A stretch of 64,000 nucleotides of DNA from Paulownia fortunei (taxonomy: Eukaryota > Streptophyta > Magnoliopsida > Lamiales > Paulowniaceae), in NCBI GenBank assembly GCA_019321725.1, contig CM033114.1, forward strand, positions 17,154,278 to 17,218,277, read 5' to 3'. Shown here piece after piece: positions 33,362 to 46,482 of the stretch. Numbering within the stretch: the stretch's first letter is position 1; each line of letters begins with the position of its first letter. The translations under genes and the position numbers were made by a program. The notes under the pieces were generated by a model. The model was not told the origin of the DNA and ran no database searches. It saw only the letters and a list, made by a program, of their open reading frames with translations.

Positions 33362-35590
33362 TATACTATCATTCCCTTTATAATTAAAAAAAAAAAAAAA
33401 AAACGAGAAAAGAAATAGATTTTGGCATTCCCCTTGAATGACTGAAAGCAGACATTTCGGACGGATTGGGGATTGCGAACATTTTGATAGATGAACTTTT
33501 TGTTTAGTAGCCACAGTAGTACATGAGTTTTGGGAAATGACATAATTGTATGTGTTCACTCTAACCAATTTGTGTAGGATTGAGGGATAGAAATGACAAA
33601 TCAATAATAAAAGAATTTTAAAATAAAAATAAAAGTACCGAAAATTGCACAATGAAATTTAGATAAAAGAAACCTTGAAAATGTAATATTGTCTAGTGTC
33701 CCTCTACAACATAAACTAATATTCCTTATACTTCTGTCTACATTTTTGTCCATACTTGTTTGGCGGGGAATGTCATTTAAAGTAAGAATATGATAATTAA
33801 AAAAAATTATAACCAGTAATCTATTTCTATTGTAATGTTTCGATTTGATAAGATTAGTAATGTAATAAATTTCTTTTTGGATATTTGTTTCGTGGATGAA
33901 TTATTGTAAAGAATCTTTAATTAAGTTAATCCACAAAAATCCTGTGTACGTATTTAAATACTAGAATTATGTTCAAATATTATAAAATGATCTATATATT
34001 GATTATCTTGATATTGTTTAGAAAATAAATCTAACAAATAATTTTAAGTATTATTACTTATACTGATAGTCTTACACATCACTAACTATTTACTTAAAAA
34101 CCTAATTAATAATTTTTTGCACAATAGATATAGATAATAGTTACAACTTTAATGTTAAAATAATTTTTCAACGATTGACATAATAATTAATTAATTTTTA
34201 ATTGGATTTTAGTTATGTGTTGATTAATTCAATATTTAATTGATTTAAAGTTATATACTAATCAAATTAATCACCTATAGGATATCAATAAATTTAAATA
34301 TAATTAGTAATTTACTAATAAAAATATTGATATATTATTCAAATAATAATATTTTTAAATATAAATTTTGTTGCGAAAAAAGAATCAGAATCGACCCAGA
34401 AACATAATTAAGGGCGTAAATAGTCCAATGAACAATTGAAAGAGGATGATATCGCCAATGGCTGAAAAACTGATCTCCAACTACTAAACACAGAGGAAAA
34501 AGTTGACCAACACACCAATGGCCAAATTTATTGATCTTATTATTATTATTATTTTATGTATTAAAATTAGAACTCACTTTAACAAAGGTGTAACACTGCT
34601 AATTCTATAAGGATATAAATATCCAAAACTTTCAATTTTTTTAACTCATATCTAAAACTTTGCATGAAGTCAAATTAAGAATAAAATTTTGGAACCGTGC
34701 GAGGATAGAATATCCATCAAGATTATGAAAAAGGATTGGAACCTGCTTGTGAAAAAGGATGGCCTTGCCAGAAGACTAAATCAAACCATTCAAGAGTTGA
34801 TTACAGGATCTTGTAGATACTATATCCATAATATACACCAAATATATATCTCTTCATACACTCACGCATATTTAGATATATAGGTTGAGCTCAGATACAT
34901 AGGTTGAGCAGTACCTATGTGTCTGAAACTTAGAGACGAAAAGAGATATCTCTTACAGTTAAAGCCTATAGTTTGCTCAAAGGAAATAATATCTACATTT
35001 CATGTTCTTCGTGGCATATCACGAGCCTGTTACTATCATCGACGGAATTAAAAACCTAAAAGCATAACATTTTGACAAGAATACATCAATCGTCCACGCC
35101 TAGGCAACTGCAAATTTTACTTGTTAGAGCATAGAATTAGGCTTAGAGAAAGAAATTGGTGGAGAATGTACAGAGTCAAAGGTTGAACCTGCTCACAGAG
35201 CAAATGTTCTACTTCCCAGAAGTTACTGATAGAAACAAATTAACTTTTCAAGCAGTAAGCAAGTTTCAAACATTATGCAGAGATCTGTATAGGAGCCTGA
35301 TGGGATAGAAGAAATGAGAGCACAGTATGGCATTCAATTACTCGATTCTTCATATCCTGACTCGATTACAAAACCAGAAATTGCAAGTTTAAGAGAATTA
35401 TTCGGTTTAGATGTGCAATTTTTGCCAATGATGTCATTAACGCCGGGAACATTAACATCTACAAGGTATGGCCCTTTCTGTATGCATCAATTTAAGTCAT
35501 AGATGACACTGGTGCAGGCCAAATTGCTATGACCTGACAAAATCTGCAGCAGAAACAGTGGGTTTTGGACAAAGCCTTAAATTTGATAAT
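33362..35590. other. AT-rich intergenic DNA, 3' flank of the Nudix gene
   Basis: No coding exon recognised. A poly(A) run is at 33388-33403. From about 35100 the composition becomes more balanced, and this may be the 3' untranslated region of the minus-strand Nudix gene. A 62-codon + frame at 35314-35502 has no domain and is not called. Confidence 0.45.
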
Positions 35591-38500
35591 CTACTGAAGA
35601 TATGGAGAGAGAACTTTCAAAACTTCCTTGTATACAGGCTTCTTGAAATCCACTGCCTGCAAAGAAAAAATTGATAGAATGTGGAATTTCAGGTGCAACA
35701 GAATAACAAAGTATTCACGCAGTTTTTCAGGATCATAAAGAAAACTGACATGATCGACTATTTCTTGTGGTGACATCCATGACCAATGTCCAAACTCAGC
35801 CTTTTCAGTCCCATCACCCAAAAGATTGACCTCTTCGTCCTTTCCAGTAAATTTTAAGAGAAACCTGAAGTAATGAACATTATATCAGGCAGGCTGAGAG
35901 TATTTGGTCAAACCAGAAACAGAAGTATCTTTCGTAGGCATATGAAAATATTGATGTAAAACGCAATTGAGTTTAACCAAAAAACATATACAGACAACAG
36001 TGTAATAAGTCCATCCGCACCATGAGTGTGCTACAATTGAATAACAAAGCAGAAACTGGATTCAACTGAATTCAACTGAACTACTCTCTCTTTGCTATAG
36101 TTTTATTTTTCCACTCATTGGCCAAATCCCCTACCATAGCTAATATCTATCCAGCCTCACTAGAGTAGTTGGTTGGGATGCTCCTCTGATATCAGCACTC
36201 TATTCTCTTGTTCAACAGCAATTCCCCTTCCTGGGCCACCACAAACTAGTCTGCTAGGTACAATCAATTAATTGTGACAGAAGTTCAGGAGGCACAAACT
36301 CATCAATGATAAGTGAAAGTTAAGTACCATCGATATAATATATAAATAGAGTGATGGTCCATCATGGTGACGAAATAGTACGAAAACAGAATGCAATGTA
36401 ATAGATGGCAAGCATTAATTGTGCTTAAATGTGACAGGATGCTACTCCCCCTGTTCACAGGGATGTTATTGCATACAACAAATAATCCCACTAGAGATCC
36501 CCTTTCTCTATCTTTGCCGCCAGTAAAGTATAAAAGTGAAGTTACAGAGTGAGAGCTCTCGAAGTTGACAGCAAGTCGAGAAAAACACAATAAACCTCCA
36601 AATGTTCTTCTAGAAACACAGCTAATTATTATCCTATCATCAACAAATTACTCTGCATGGCCACATACTTTCAACCCTCCATCCAACCACAATTGTGATC
36701 TTAAATGGCGACACATACCACAAATTGAAGAACACTGTGATTAACAGTAAAAATTACTATGTATACTCTACCACTGCTGCCAACCAATTTCCCAGATCAT
36801 CATTATATACCACTGGTACAATCCCCTCACAATCACTAAACTCAACACCATTCCAAGGTTAATTTAGTACAACACCATCTCTGAGTTTATCAACAGTGAT
36901 TGTCACTGCTCCAGCATCTCCACTCCCACCACCAGTCTGGAAAACTATTAATGCATAGCATCATAAGAAATTGTGCTACTAAGCACATAATGGTCGTCTT
37001 CCTTTGAAAATTTCAAATGGTCATGCACTTCGTCTTCTCTGCCAATATCAGAAATCATCAATGTGTCACCGATGTTAAAAGCACAAGTACAATGGGCCTA
37101 GCATCAACAAAACAAACCATGTGAATAACATGCTCATTTGGTTGGTGCCTCAGTTACAGACTTAGTGTACTTTGCAGTGAAATCCAAAAGGACAGTTGAA
37201 GCCTATAACTAGTATGTTCGAAAAACACTATATAGTTGTGAAGAAATGAGGAAGCAGCAGTGCTGACCATTTCTGTGCTTGACCTTTCCAGTCTGAACCC
37301 CATTGCTTCTTGAGTTTTTCCCTGACCTCTGGTGGGAAATCATATGTCAACCAATACGGCACCTGCAGAAGGAATCTTGTCAGAAATAACACAACGAACA
37401 TGTGTGCAAAGCCATATTAAAGAACAAAGCTCCAGAATATGATATCTCTGTAGACTCTGGCTAAATGAAAAAGAAAATCCAACTACTGCACATTGCATCT
37501 ACATTGTGATAGAAAATCATTTCACCAAAATTTTAACACATTATTTGTTAATGATAAAATTCAACAAGTGGAAAATTTCATATCCTTTCTTTTTCTAATA
37601 CCCATATGCAAAACTGAGAAGAAAACATAAGCCTGCAATAACTTTAGGCTTTCACAGAAAACCTCCCCTTTAACTTCTACCTCTTTATCCTTGAGTGTCA
37701 AGAAAAATACCCATTCCCTGCCCCAAATACCAACAATATAGTTTGCTATACAGTTAAACTTTGCAGTTTTGCGCAAGAAGAATTGGTGGTAATACTGCTT
37801 TGGTATCTATAGAACTGTACTCATGGACTTGGAAGAAAATCTATACGAACAGAAAAGATAAGGATTTTTAGTTCCACTTAACTACGTTATACCAAGCACT
37901 ATGAAAATGTAATTAAAGCTCTGCAATACACTGAGTTTTAGATGATTTTAGAACTTCAGATGGACTGCTTAACCTGTTTAATGTCAACGCAAAGATTTGT
38001 TCATTTTACACATCCCAGATGCAAGGGCTGTTCTTTAACTATCATCTAAAAAGGTTTGTTGGCTACTCACTACAAAATTTAAGAGAAAAATGTGCAGGCA
38101 CACACATAAACATATGAAGTTACGACAGGCCATCAAGATCAGCATCTAATGCCAGATTACCACCTCAATACAATAGCATGATTCTGAAGTGCATTAAAAG
38201 CACTTTCAGAACCTTAGCAACAACAAAATAATTTTCAAAAAGCACATAATCCATTCTTTGGAATCTCAGCAAGAAGCCCACTGTAGTAAATAATTCTGAA
38301 GTTCAACCAACTTCCATTCTTCTGTTAACACATCATCACTAGCAATTCTTTTCTTGAAAGCCATTTCACTTATATTTATGACTGCCTCATCACACTTTTT
38401 TATCAGTTAGAAAATTAAAACAATAGGATGAGCACACCTGAACATAATCACATGGAAGGAAGAGTAGGGTTGGATGGTGATAATGTGAGCAGAAGCATAT

Positions 38501-39545
38501 ATGCATATTCTTTTTTTTCCCTTATCAATTCTGTAGTTCATAGGTCACACCAGTAGAGCTTTTAGCTTTTAATAACTTTAGGGACTGCAGATGAATTACG
38601 CAGAACAGAAGGCAATTTTGTCCCCTCAATATATAAAGCAAGATATTCAGCATTTTTGTTAAACTGGTAAACCTACTGATAGCAATCCAACAAATAGAAA
38701 TGAGAAAAGAGTCAAGTTTACATCCATACCTCAGCAACAATATCAGCTGAAGTAACTCCAGTTTCTTCTCTCAATTCCCTGATGGCAGCATTTCTAGGAT
38801 CCTCGCTTTCATCAATTCCTCCCTAAACAATCATACCACACTTTGACTCCCACATATTATCCAAAAAATTTAGAATAATCATTTATTAAACCCCCCCACC
38901 CACACATACAGACACACTCACACATGAACAATGGACAGTAAGAACTGCCCAATGAAGTAAACTCATGGTATTTCCAGATTCCTCAAGTATTCCTACACTA
39001 TACTTCCAGGCTAACTCAATTTAACCTCACGTTCCCATAGAAAAAAACTAGCCACTGCAAAATCCCAAGATTATAGTTTTCTTGATAACACTTGAATACA
39101 GTGCCCCTTTCCTTATGTACTAAAGAAAAAAATTCATCTTTATACATCAAATTCAAAATAACACACCCAATTATATCAATTAGTGAATCTAACCTGAGGC
39201 ATTTGCCAAGCATCTGGTATATCAAGTCTTGAAGCAGCAAAAATCTAACACAAAACCCAAATATACATACAATCATCAAAGCCCAAATATAAACAAATAT
39301 AAATGCGCAAAGAGAGAAAGACCCACCTTTTTAGAGGGGCTAATAAGACAAATTCCCACGTTTCTTCTGTAACCTTCTGGTGGGCTATCCATGAATGATG
39401 AAGATGATAGTGAAGAAAGTGGAGCAGGGAGGGACAGGGCAGTGAATTTGTGGAGCCTTGGAGGGCAGTTTGGGAAGAGAAGGGTAGCTGTATGTATACG
39501 CTGCAACGGGGAATTAAAATGGATGAAAGATCGGCATAAAGCCAT
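35591..39545 (-). CDS. NUDX26/27: Plastid Nudix hydrolase (NUDX26/27 type), 6 exons
   Basis: Nucleoside-diphosphate-X hydrolase. Relatives in the plastid subgroup split diadenosine tetraphosphate and ppGpp-like nucleotides; that specificity is family knowledge. Minus-strand exons: 39545-39327, 39244-39194, 38822-38730, 37362-37268, 35864-35750, 35656-35591 (212 aa). GT-AG junctions and phases fit. The start is the first ATG in frame, followed by a Ser/Leu/Arg-rich presequence ([16 protein letters not shown]..., about 50 residues) that looks like a transit peptide; the mature part opens [15 protein letters not shown]. The Nudix box is complete: G91-x5-E97-x7-R105-E106-L107-x-E109-E110-x-G112-V113. 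Before it comes DAWQMPQGG, after it [24 protein letters not shown] and [13 protein letters not shown], as in NUDX25/26/27. The last intron (35657-35749) is 93 nt and in frame; keeping it would add 31 residues. Confidence 0.93.
35865..37267 (-). other. Intron 4 of the Nudix gene (1.4 kb)
   Basis: No second gene recognised inside. Small open frames on both strands lack domains. No clear MITE ends. Confidence 0.6.
37363..38729 (-). other. Intron 3 of the Nudix gene (1.4 kb)
   Basis: Non-coding; no recognisable element. Bounded by GTATGG at 38729 and TTCTGCAG at 37363 on the minus strand. Confidence 0.6.
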
Positions 39546-40834
39546 CACCACGGTGGCACATGGCTGCGGTGGTTGTTGCTCCAACTTTTGCTATCCATGG
39601 TGGAGATGTTGAAATACCTAAAGTGCCCCTCTCACATTTTCTTTATCACCAAATGGGATTTTACAATTTATTGTGGGTGAAGTTTCCATTAATTCATTAT
39701 TTTTTTCTGAATAAAAGTTCAAAAAAGGAGTATGTTACGATTTGTAGCTATTCTTAACAATGATAGTCAATTGTGTCATTTTATTTAAATCAAAGTATTT
39801 TTCAGCACTGCACAATTTGCACACATGATTAGCCTTGCTTGTCTACATATTATGGTAATTAAAATAATTGATAATCTAATTATGAATTATAGCTAAAATA
39901 TGTGAATAATGTAATAAGGAAATTTGGTTAAAAGCATGTGTAAGCAAATTATCGATATACTTTCAATCCAACTAAAGTTTTTAAGTGTTTTCAAATAAAA
40001 TATTTGATTCTTTTAGATGTATATCTTTGTATATTATTACCGTAAAATTAATTGATACGTATTGCTCATGACGTGATGTTCAATATTAAAATAATTTTTA
40101 TAATGAAAATACACTTATATGTGTATTTTTCTTTCATGTTGATAATTTCCTACAATTATTATACTATTGCCATAGTTGTGGTATATTTGTTTTGCAATTT
40201 AATTAATGAAACGTATACAATTAAATATCACAATCAGTAAACAAAATAAATGCTATACAGATAGGTCTTTAGGCATATCTTATAAAAAGGAGATCAGAAT
40301 TATGTGTGCACAACATATTAATCAGACCTTTTTGCATGGTGAATGAAAAGGAAGTAAAAAATTCTTGCCAAATATTTCAATTGTAGAAAGTAAAACATAT
40401 GTGAATATTAGAATCCAATAAAACTACACAATAGATGGACTACTTTATACCCATGCATGCTTGTTCAAAAAACAAAAAAAAAAAAAAAAAAAAAACCAAA
40501 ACCAAAACAAAAACAAAAAACTAACAAACTAATTCTCATAAAATGTAAATCTATAGTTTTCATGTATCAGTAAGTACAGGCCATCAAACTGAATTTATTC
40601 AAATAAATTTAACAATCCTTCACCTATCTCATTTTCTTTGTTTTCTTTCTCTCCCAAATAATATATATATTATTTATGCATAAGAAATATAACTCGTGTG
40701 AAAGTGTAAGAAAAGGGAAAAAAAATGACATCCTTATCATCGTTCACCAGTACAAACTTGATATCCAAATTCAACTAAAGTAAAGACAATAGTAACTTTA
40801 GTACAAATCTAAATTAGTTAGAACTATAATTATA
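39546..40834. other. Upstream of the Nudix gene, AT-rich intergenic
   Basis: The first 60 bases continue the minus-strand frame upstream without an ATG and are probably 5' leader. No obvious TATA box. A poly(A) tract lies at 40473-40495, followed by ACCAAAACCAAAAC words. No gene. Confidence 0.5.
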
Positions 40835-41417
40835 TTGTTGTTTTGTTGTGTTATGCTGTGGAGTTTTCGGGTTTCATTGTTTATATATAAAAATATTTTA
40901 TCACTTTTTCAGTTATTAGATGGAAAAAATGATAGTGGCACTGTACAAATACAAATAGCATCTATATATAGGATGATAGTTTAAAATAGCCTCCTACTAT
41001 ATTATACAACAATGGGTTTGAAGGCAATGGCCTTGCGCGATATTGTTTCGAAAGGCTGTGATCGTAGGTTTGTTTTTTTTTTTTTACCCAATATTTAGTT
41101 ACTTATTATTAGAGGAGGAAAAAAATAATCATTATGCAAATAAATAAAGATAGCCTCTTATATATATGTGTTCTTGTTGTTTTATTGTGTTATATCATGG
41201 AGTGATGTGGTTTTTATTGATTTGTGTAGATATATTTTATTATTATTTTAGTTATTAAAGTGGAAAAAAAGTGATAATGATATTGTATAAATAAAGATAG
41301 TCTCTTTTACATATAGATAATGGTTCAAGATAGTTTCCACACATATACTAAGCGACAATAGGTTTGAAGGCAATAACATTGTTATATGTCGTTTTGAGAG
41401 ATTGTAAAGGTAGGTCT
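40835..41417 (+). repeat. Two diverged direct repeats of about 240 bp
   Basis: 40835-41070 and 41174-41417 share TTGTTGTTTT(G/A)TTGTGTTAT near the start, TTATTA-A-TGGAAAAAA-TGATA in the middle, and ACAATAGGTTTGAAGGCAATAACATTG / ACAATGGGTTTGAAGGCAATGGCCTTG near the end, in the same order. Non-coding; probably an old tandem duplication or two insertions of one element. Confidence 0.65.
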
Positions 41418-42290
41418 CACTACAAGCAACGAAAAAATTAAAAAATATTAGCAAATCGCATACTATGTAAGAAAATAAAAAACATAGTCAATCATCGAAA
41501 ATCATAAATGATGGCTTCGAGGAAATCCTATGGTGCTGACATCATTTTGCAAGCACACAACAATGGTCCATATTTTAAGGCAACAAATGAAAAAATAAAT
41601 GACTAAAAGATCGAAGAAAACACTATAGTTAAGCACATAATTTATTATATATGTGATAAAAAGTATATATAACTATATTAAAAGTTAAAGATAAAAATAT
41701 ATTTTTATCGTAAAATATAAAACAATCATATAATCACATTTGTTAACATATAATTCAATAAATCTATACCTAAATAAAAAAACAAATTATGCTTATTTAG
41801 ATAGCATTATGTGTGCACATAGATTTGTTGTATGCAGTTTTGTTATAGTGGGTATGGAAAATATTTAGAGGTTAGGCATTCCTTTAAATATATTTTTTTA
41901 AGATATTAATTCATTCCATTACGATATAAATAGTTTTCAAGGAATTAACCTTCACGATACAAAATGTATAGTACTAAAATTTTAAATTTACTTTACTTAG
42001 AATTGTCTCGAGCATAAATCACAAGTTGGTTTTTGAAAAAACTAAAAATAGGCAAAATGAAAAATAGAATATTCACTATTGTAGAGAAACTATCAATTTC
42101 ATAGTTATTCAGTTTATTGAAAACATCAATTATTTATAGACTTATGAAGATTACTTTCAAGGAAAGTATCAATTTCGTAATTATTCACTATGTTGACAGA
42201 CTTCCAAAAATTATTTTAAAGAATTGCAATCCCTTGTGGAACCCCCGGTCCATCTTCCGCTCCCTTCTTTTTTTTATTTATCTTTCTTGC

Positions 42291-42291
42291 T

Positions 42292-42329
<38 letters not shown>
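42291..42329. repeat. (TA)n(CA)n microsatellite
   Basis: TTATATATATATATATATA passing directly into CACACACACACACACACAA. Confidence 0.9.
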
Positions 42330-44279
42330 AAATTAAACTATAAGTTTTTCTTGGTTTTTTTTCTAATAATAAGAGGACTCCAAGATAACTTGGTAAAACT
42401 TATCAAACTTAATACATATTTATATATCATGAAAAATTTCATGTCAATGTGGGACAAATACATATGAATGATGATACAATATAAACACACACTTTCCAAT
42501 ATGAATATTTATTAAATGTAAATACATTATTTTATACAACAAGATTATAATAGATAACATTAAGTGTAGACATATATTTTAGTAGGCATGTTTCAAACGC
42601 AATTATCTCTAATTTAAGATGAGAAATTCTTATTTGAATCTATTTTTGGTTGTGATGAACATTTAAAGTGTACAATTAATTATAATTTATATAATTATTT
42701 TTACTTTAAAATTATCATTAAAACTCCCAATTAAAGTATTTTTGTGTTTTAATAAAAAAAAAATGAGAAATCAATATAAAAATTTGAGATTAAAAAGTTT
42801 TATTTTCTTCTATGTAGGTTTTAGAGAAACCGGTATAACTTTTGATTTCAAAATAGTTTTGGATTAATTATTGAAACTATCAATTAATAAGCCATTCATC
42901 TACAATTTCATACAAATATTGAATCTCATACTAAATGTTTAAGAATCAAAAAAATTGAATTACAAGTAGTTATACAAAATTGATTATAAAAAATTCGAAT
43001 CAGCATTAAGCCCAATCCTGACATATTTTATCAATCGGGTCATATCTTTTAAATCAAAATTATTTTTGGATTTTAATTTAGATATGTTATATATAAGAGG
43101 TAGATAAACAAATTTGTAGAAGACAAAATAGTAAGAAAATATATTAAAATTATCGATAAACATACTGCAATGCGATGTTGATGTTGAATGATAACTCTTG
43201 AATATGATCCGGTAATTTGATCATATATTTCTTATCTGGCAGTTAAATTTGACAAATGACATATGCAAATATATCAGTATATAAAGATTTACAACTTTTA
43301 TTTTTGACTCATTAGCAAAATCTGGATGTATCTAGCTTAAAAATTTAATTAAATCAAATAGGTGAAAATTTAGAGGATTTGGTATAACAACTTACCAACT
43401 TTTAACAACTAGTATATTACTTGATTGTTTTATATGTTTGACCTCTAACATATACTAAACACCATAAATAGACCATGTATTAAGCTTGTAAAAGCGAGGA
43501 TGAGGGGGTAAAAGGTTTTTTTAGGCTAAGTTTTTTAATAGTAATATAAGTTTTCTACTAATAATAAAAATATATTCTATAGTTTCTCTTCTATTTTTAG
43601 TTTTTTCTATTTTCATTATATCTTTTTAAATTTAATTTTGTTGAGGAAAAATGGTGAATCTCTTTAAGGATGAAGAGAAATGATTATAAAAGTGGATAAT
43701 GTTTAAATATGTTGTATTATTATTTTAAGTTTTAATCTAAACCCTACTTATTTTATGGTGATTCTTGATTTTATGTATCAGTAATGACACAATAAATACT
43801 TATGTTCATTTAACTGGACATTTAGTTTTACTACACTAACCATTAATGTGAAACCTTAATTTGTTGTAAACAAATATGTGTATAAATATATGATTTTATA
43901 AATAAGTGTTGGCATTGAATTATTTGCAAACAGTAAGACAATATCATGATTATCTGTATGAATTATTTGATAACATCTTCTCATTAAAACCTTCATTATA
44001 TATAAATTCTAATAGTAACAATTAAAAGAGGTAAAAAGAATAAATAATCATTTCTCTATCCAAAACTTAAGAGCAAATTCTTAATTTTCAATACTTTTAT
44101 TACTTTGATTTTTTTTAGTTATAACATACATTATTTTTTATATATATATTTTAAACCACATAAAATTTATTTTTTTTAAAATTATAATTCTGAAATTTTT
44201 AAATTTTTTTTTATGAATCGACCTCGAACTCACAATAAATTTCACTCATATAAAAGTCAATATTCACAAAATAAATGAA

Positions 44280-44361
44280 ATTAAATTTATATATGATCAA
44301 TTAAATATGACAAAATCATAATTAAATTTATATATGATCAATTAAATATGACAAAACCATA
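44280..44361 (+). repeat. 41-bp tandem duplication
   Basis: Unit 44280-44320 is repeated at 44321-44361 with one difference (AAAATCATA against AAAACCATA). Recent duplication in AT-rich DNA. Confidence 0.95.
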
Positions 44362-46050
44362 ATTATGAAAGATTTTTCCATTGAAGACTATCGACTAGTT
44401 CAATTATATCTCGCCTCATAAATGTAGATATGTTTATATAATAAAGTTCAAGTGCTCAATTAAATACTTGAATGGCAAGGGACATTAGAATAAATTAACA
44501 TTCTATAACCAAACATGTTAATTATATTGGACTAGTTCTCTTATTGTGTTAAACGTGAAAAAATATAACAGAAAATTAATAAAAATTGATAAATCAGATA
44601 AGTTTTAGAATATGACCTCAGGATGAAATTCTTTACACCTAATTGATTGTTTTTTTTTTTTTTTAAACTACTTTGAACTTGCCTTGATAATGTAAATAAA
44701 GTGTGTTTTTCTAGGAAAAATAATTAACACATAGACCACCCTGTCAAAGCAAAGACTTCACATCTGTCCAAAGCCACTAGCAACTAACTGTAGGCCACCT
44801 CATCATTCACCTCTCTTTCATATTCTCCACCCCCCTTCAACTTTATGTTTATTCATTTCTGCCCCTTGTAGTTTGTCAAACATGAATATTTACTTATTGT
44901 AAAAATTGAATAAATTTTCTACGCCCGCTTGATTTTATTATTTATGTTTTATTTTTGTTTAATTTTTCAGTTTTGAAAAAGTGAGAATTATTTTTTATTT
45001 TGATTTGTGTGAAAATAGAGGCGTGTTTGGATTATTTGAGTTGACTAATTAATTTTGATAGTTGATAAAGTAAAATATATTTGATTTTGTTTTTTTGACT
45101 CAATTAAAAATAAAAAATATGTTTTATTTTCGATTTTTAACATCACAAATAATAGATACTTGGATACATTGGAAAGGATTGGCAAATTATATGAAGTCTA
45201 TTTTGATTAAAAATGGATGATGGACAAATTATATTAAGATAGTTTAATTTTATTGGTACTCTTTGATCGAAAAATTACAATTTAATGTTGATAGCAATAT
45301 TTAGATTAAAAATGTGTAATCCCATTTGAGAAATACTTAGAAAAGGGTGGGGAGAAAAAAAAAACATTTTCAAAGTTCTAAAAATAAGAATGGAAAATCC
45401 AAGTATGTACTTTTAAATAATACTAAAAATGAAAACAAAACATAAAAAAGTTTAATGGCGGCCTTATGTGCTTGAAATTGCATGGCTACCAAGCTTGAAA
45501 AGGATTTTGATTTTGGAGTCTCTCATACAAGTGTAGAAAAGGAAATAAATCTTAAAATTGCTTGCAGATGCATGAATGTTTGAAAAATGTTTGATTTTTT
45601 TTTTTGTTGTAAATTTTCTGAATTTAACAAAAACTTTCAAATTCTTGCCTCAAATTGCATAATTTATGGCATATAGTGCAGTTGGGAACATTTTCAATTT
45701 TTTAGTTCTTGCAGCCTTAATCATTGTTGTTAAAAAACTAATTTTCAAAAACTTTTTTGTTATTTATCTAAGTAACAATGAAATTAATACACATAATAAT
45801 TGCGGTAATACTTTTGCCAAATATATAAGGATAATAAACTAATTCTATCCTTTTATGCACGAATTCATAAAAAACACATTACAATAACAAAATATGTTTT
45901 TTAACTATGTATGAAACTTTAGGTAATATGTATTATTTTGTAAGAATGCTTTTGTTTTTCTACAAATATTGGATTTTCTTTCGGGGTTTTATTTCCATAA
46001 AAGATATTTTTCTATTTTCCTAAAATATTTTGGAAAAATCTAATTGTTTC

Positions 46051-46056
46051 TATACA

Positions 46057-46090
<34 letters not shown>
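46051..46090. repeat. (CATA)n microsatellite
   Basis: About eight perfect CATA/TACA units followed by TATATA. Confidence 0.92.
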
Positions 46091-46091
<1 letters not shown>

Positions 46092-46482
46092 TATAATTAT
46101 TATATATTTTTATTCACATCACTGTATATATTTCAATCATTACATCTATTAAAAATATATGTACTTATATCTCCCAATCACCATCTTAATATAAATACAT
46201 AATATTAATATAATCACAATATATAATAATATATAAATTTGATATGACACCACCGTGATAAAATCTTACATGATTCCTAAACAAACTCCAAGCTTTTCAA
46301 CTAGTAGCTTAGAATACATTCACCATAAAACTAAATACCCCTAAATATGGGGTTTCTTATCTAATTTTCCAAAATACTTTTCCTCACACACAAAAACTCC
46401 ACCCCCCCCTGACTCTCTTCAGCGTGTTTTCTCTCTCTAGTCTTTCTTTCAGACCAGACGCGGATTTAGATAGAAGAAAGTA

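Larger units (their letters stand above)
41418..46482. other. AT-rich intergenic DNA upstream of EXO70A1
   Basis: No coding exon recognised over 5 kb. Holds microsatellites at 42291-42329 and 46051-46090 and a 41-bp tandem duplication at 44280-44361. The last 150 bases (about 46385-46482) are C/T-rich and look like the EXO70A1 5' leader; no clear TATA box precedes them. Confidence 0.5.

Noticed and set aside
35314..35502. 62-codon + frame near the end of the Nudix gene
   Set aside because: Lies in the likely 3' untranslated region of the opposite strand, with no recognised domain, start context or partner exon.
39546..39584. Longer N-terminus for the Nudix hydrolase
   Set aside because: The extra 13 codons have no ATG (the frame would start at TTG); the first ATG in frame at 39545 gives a good transit peptide.
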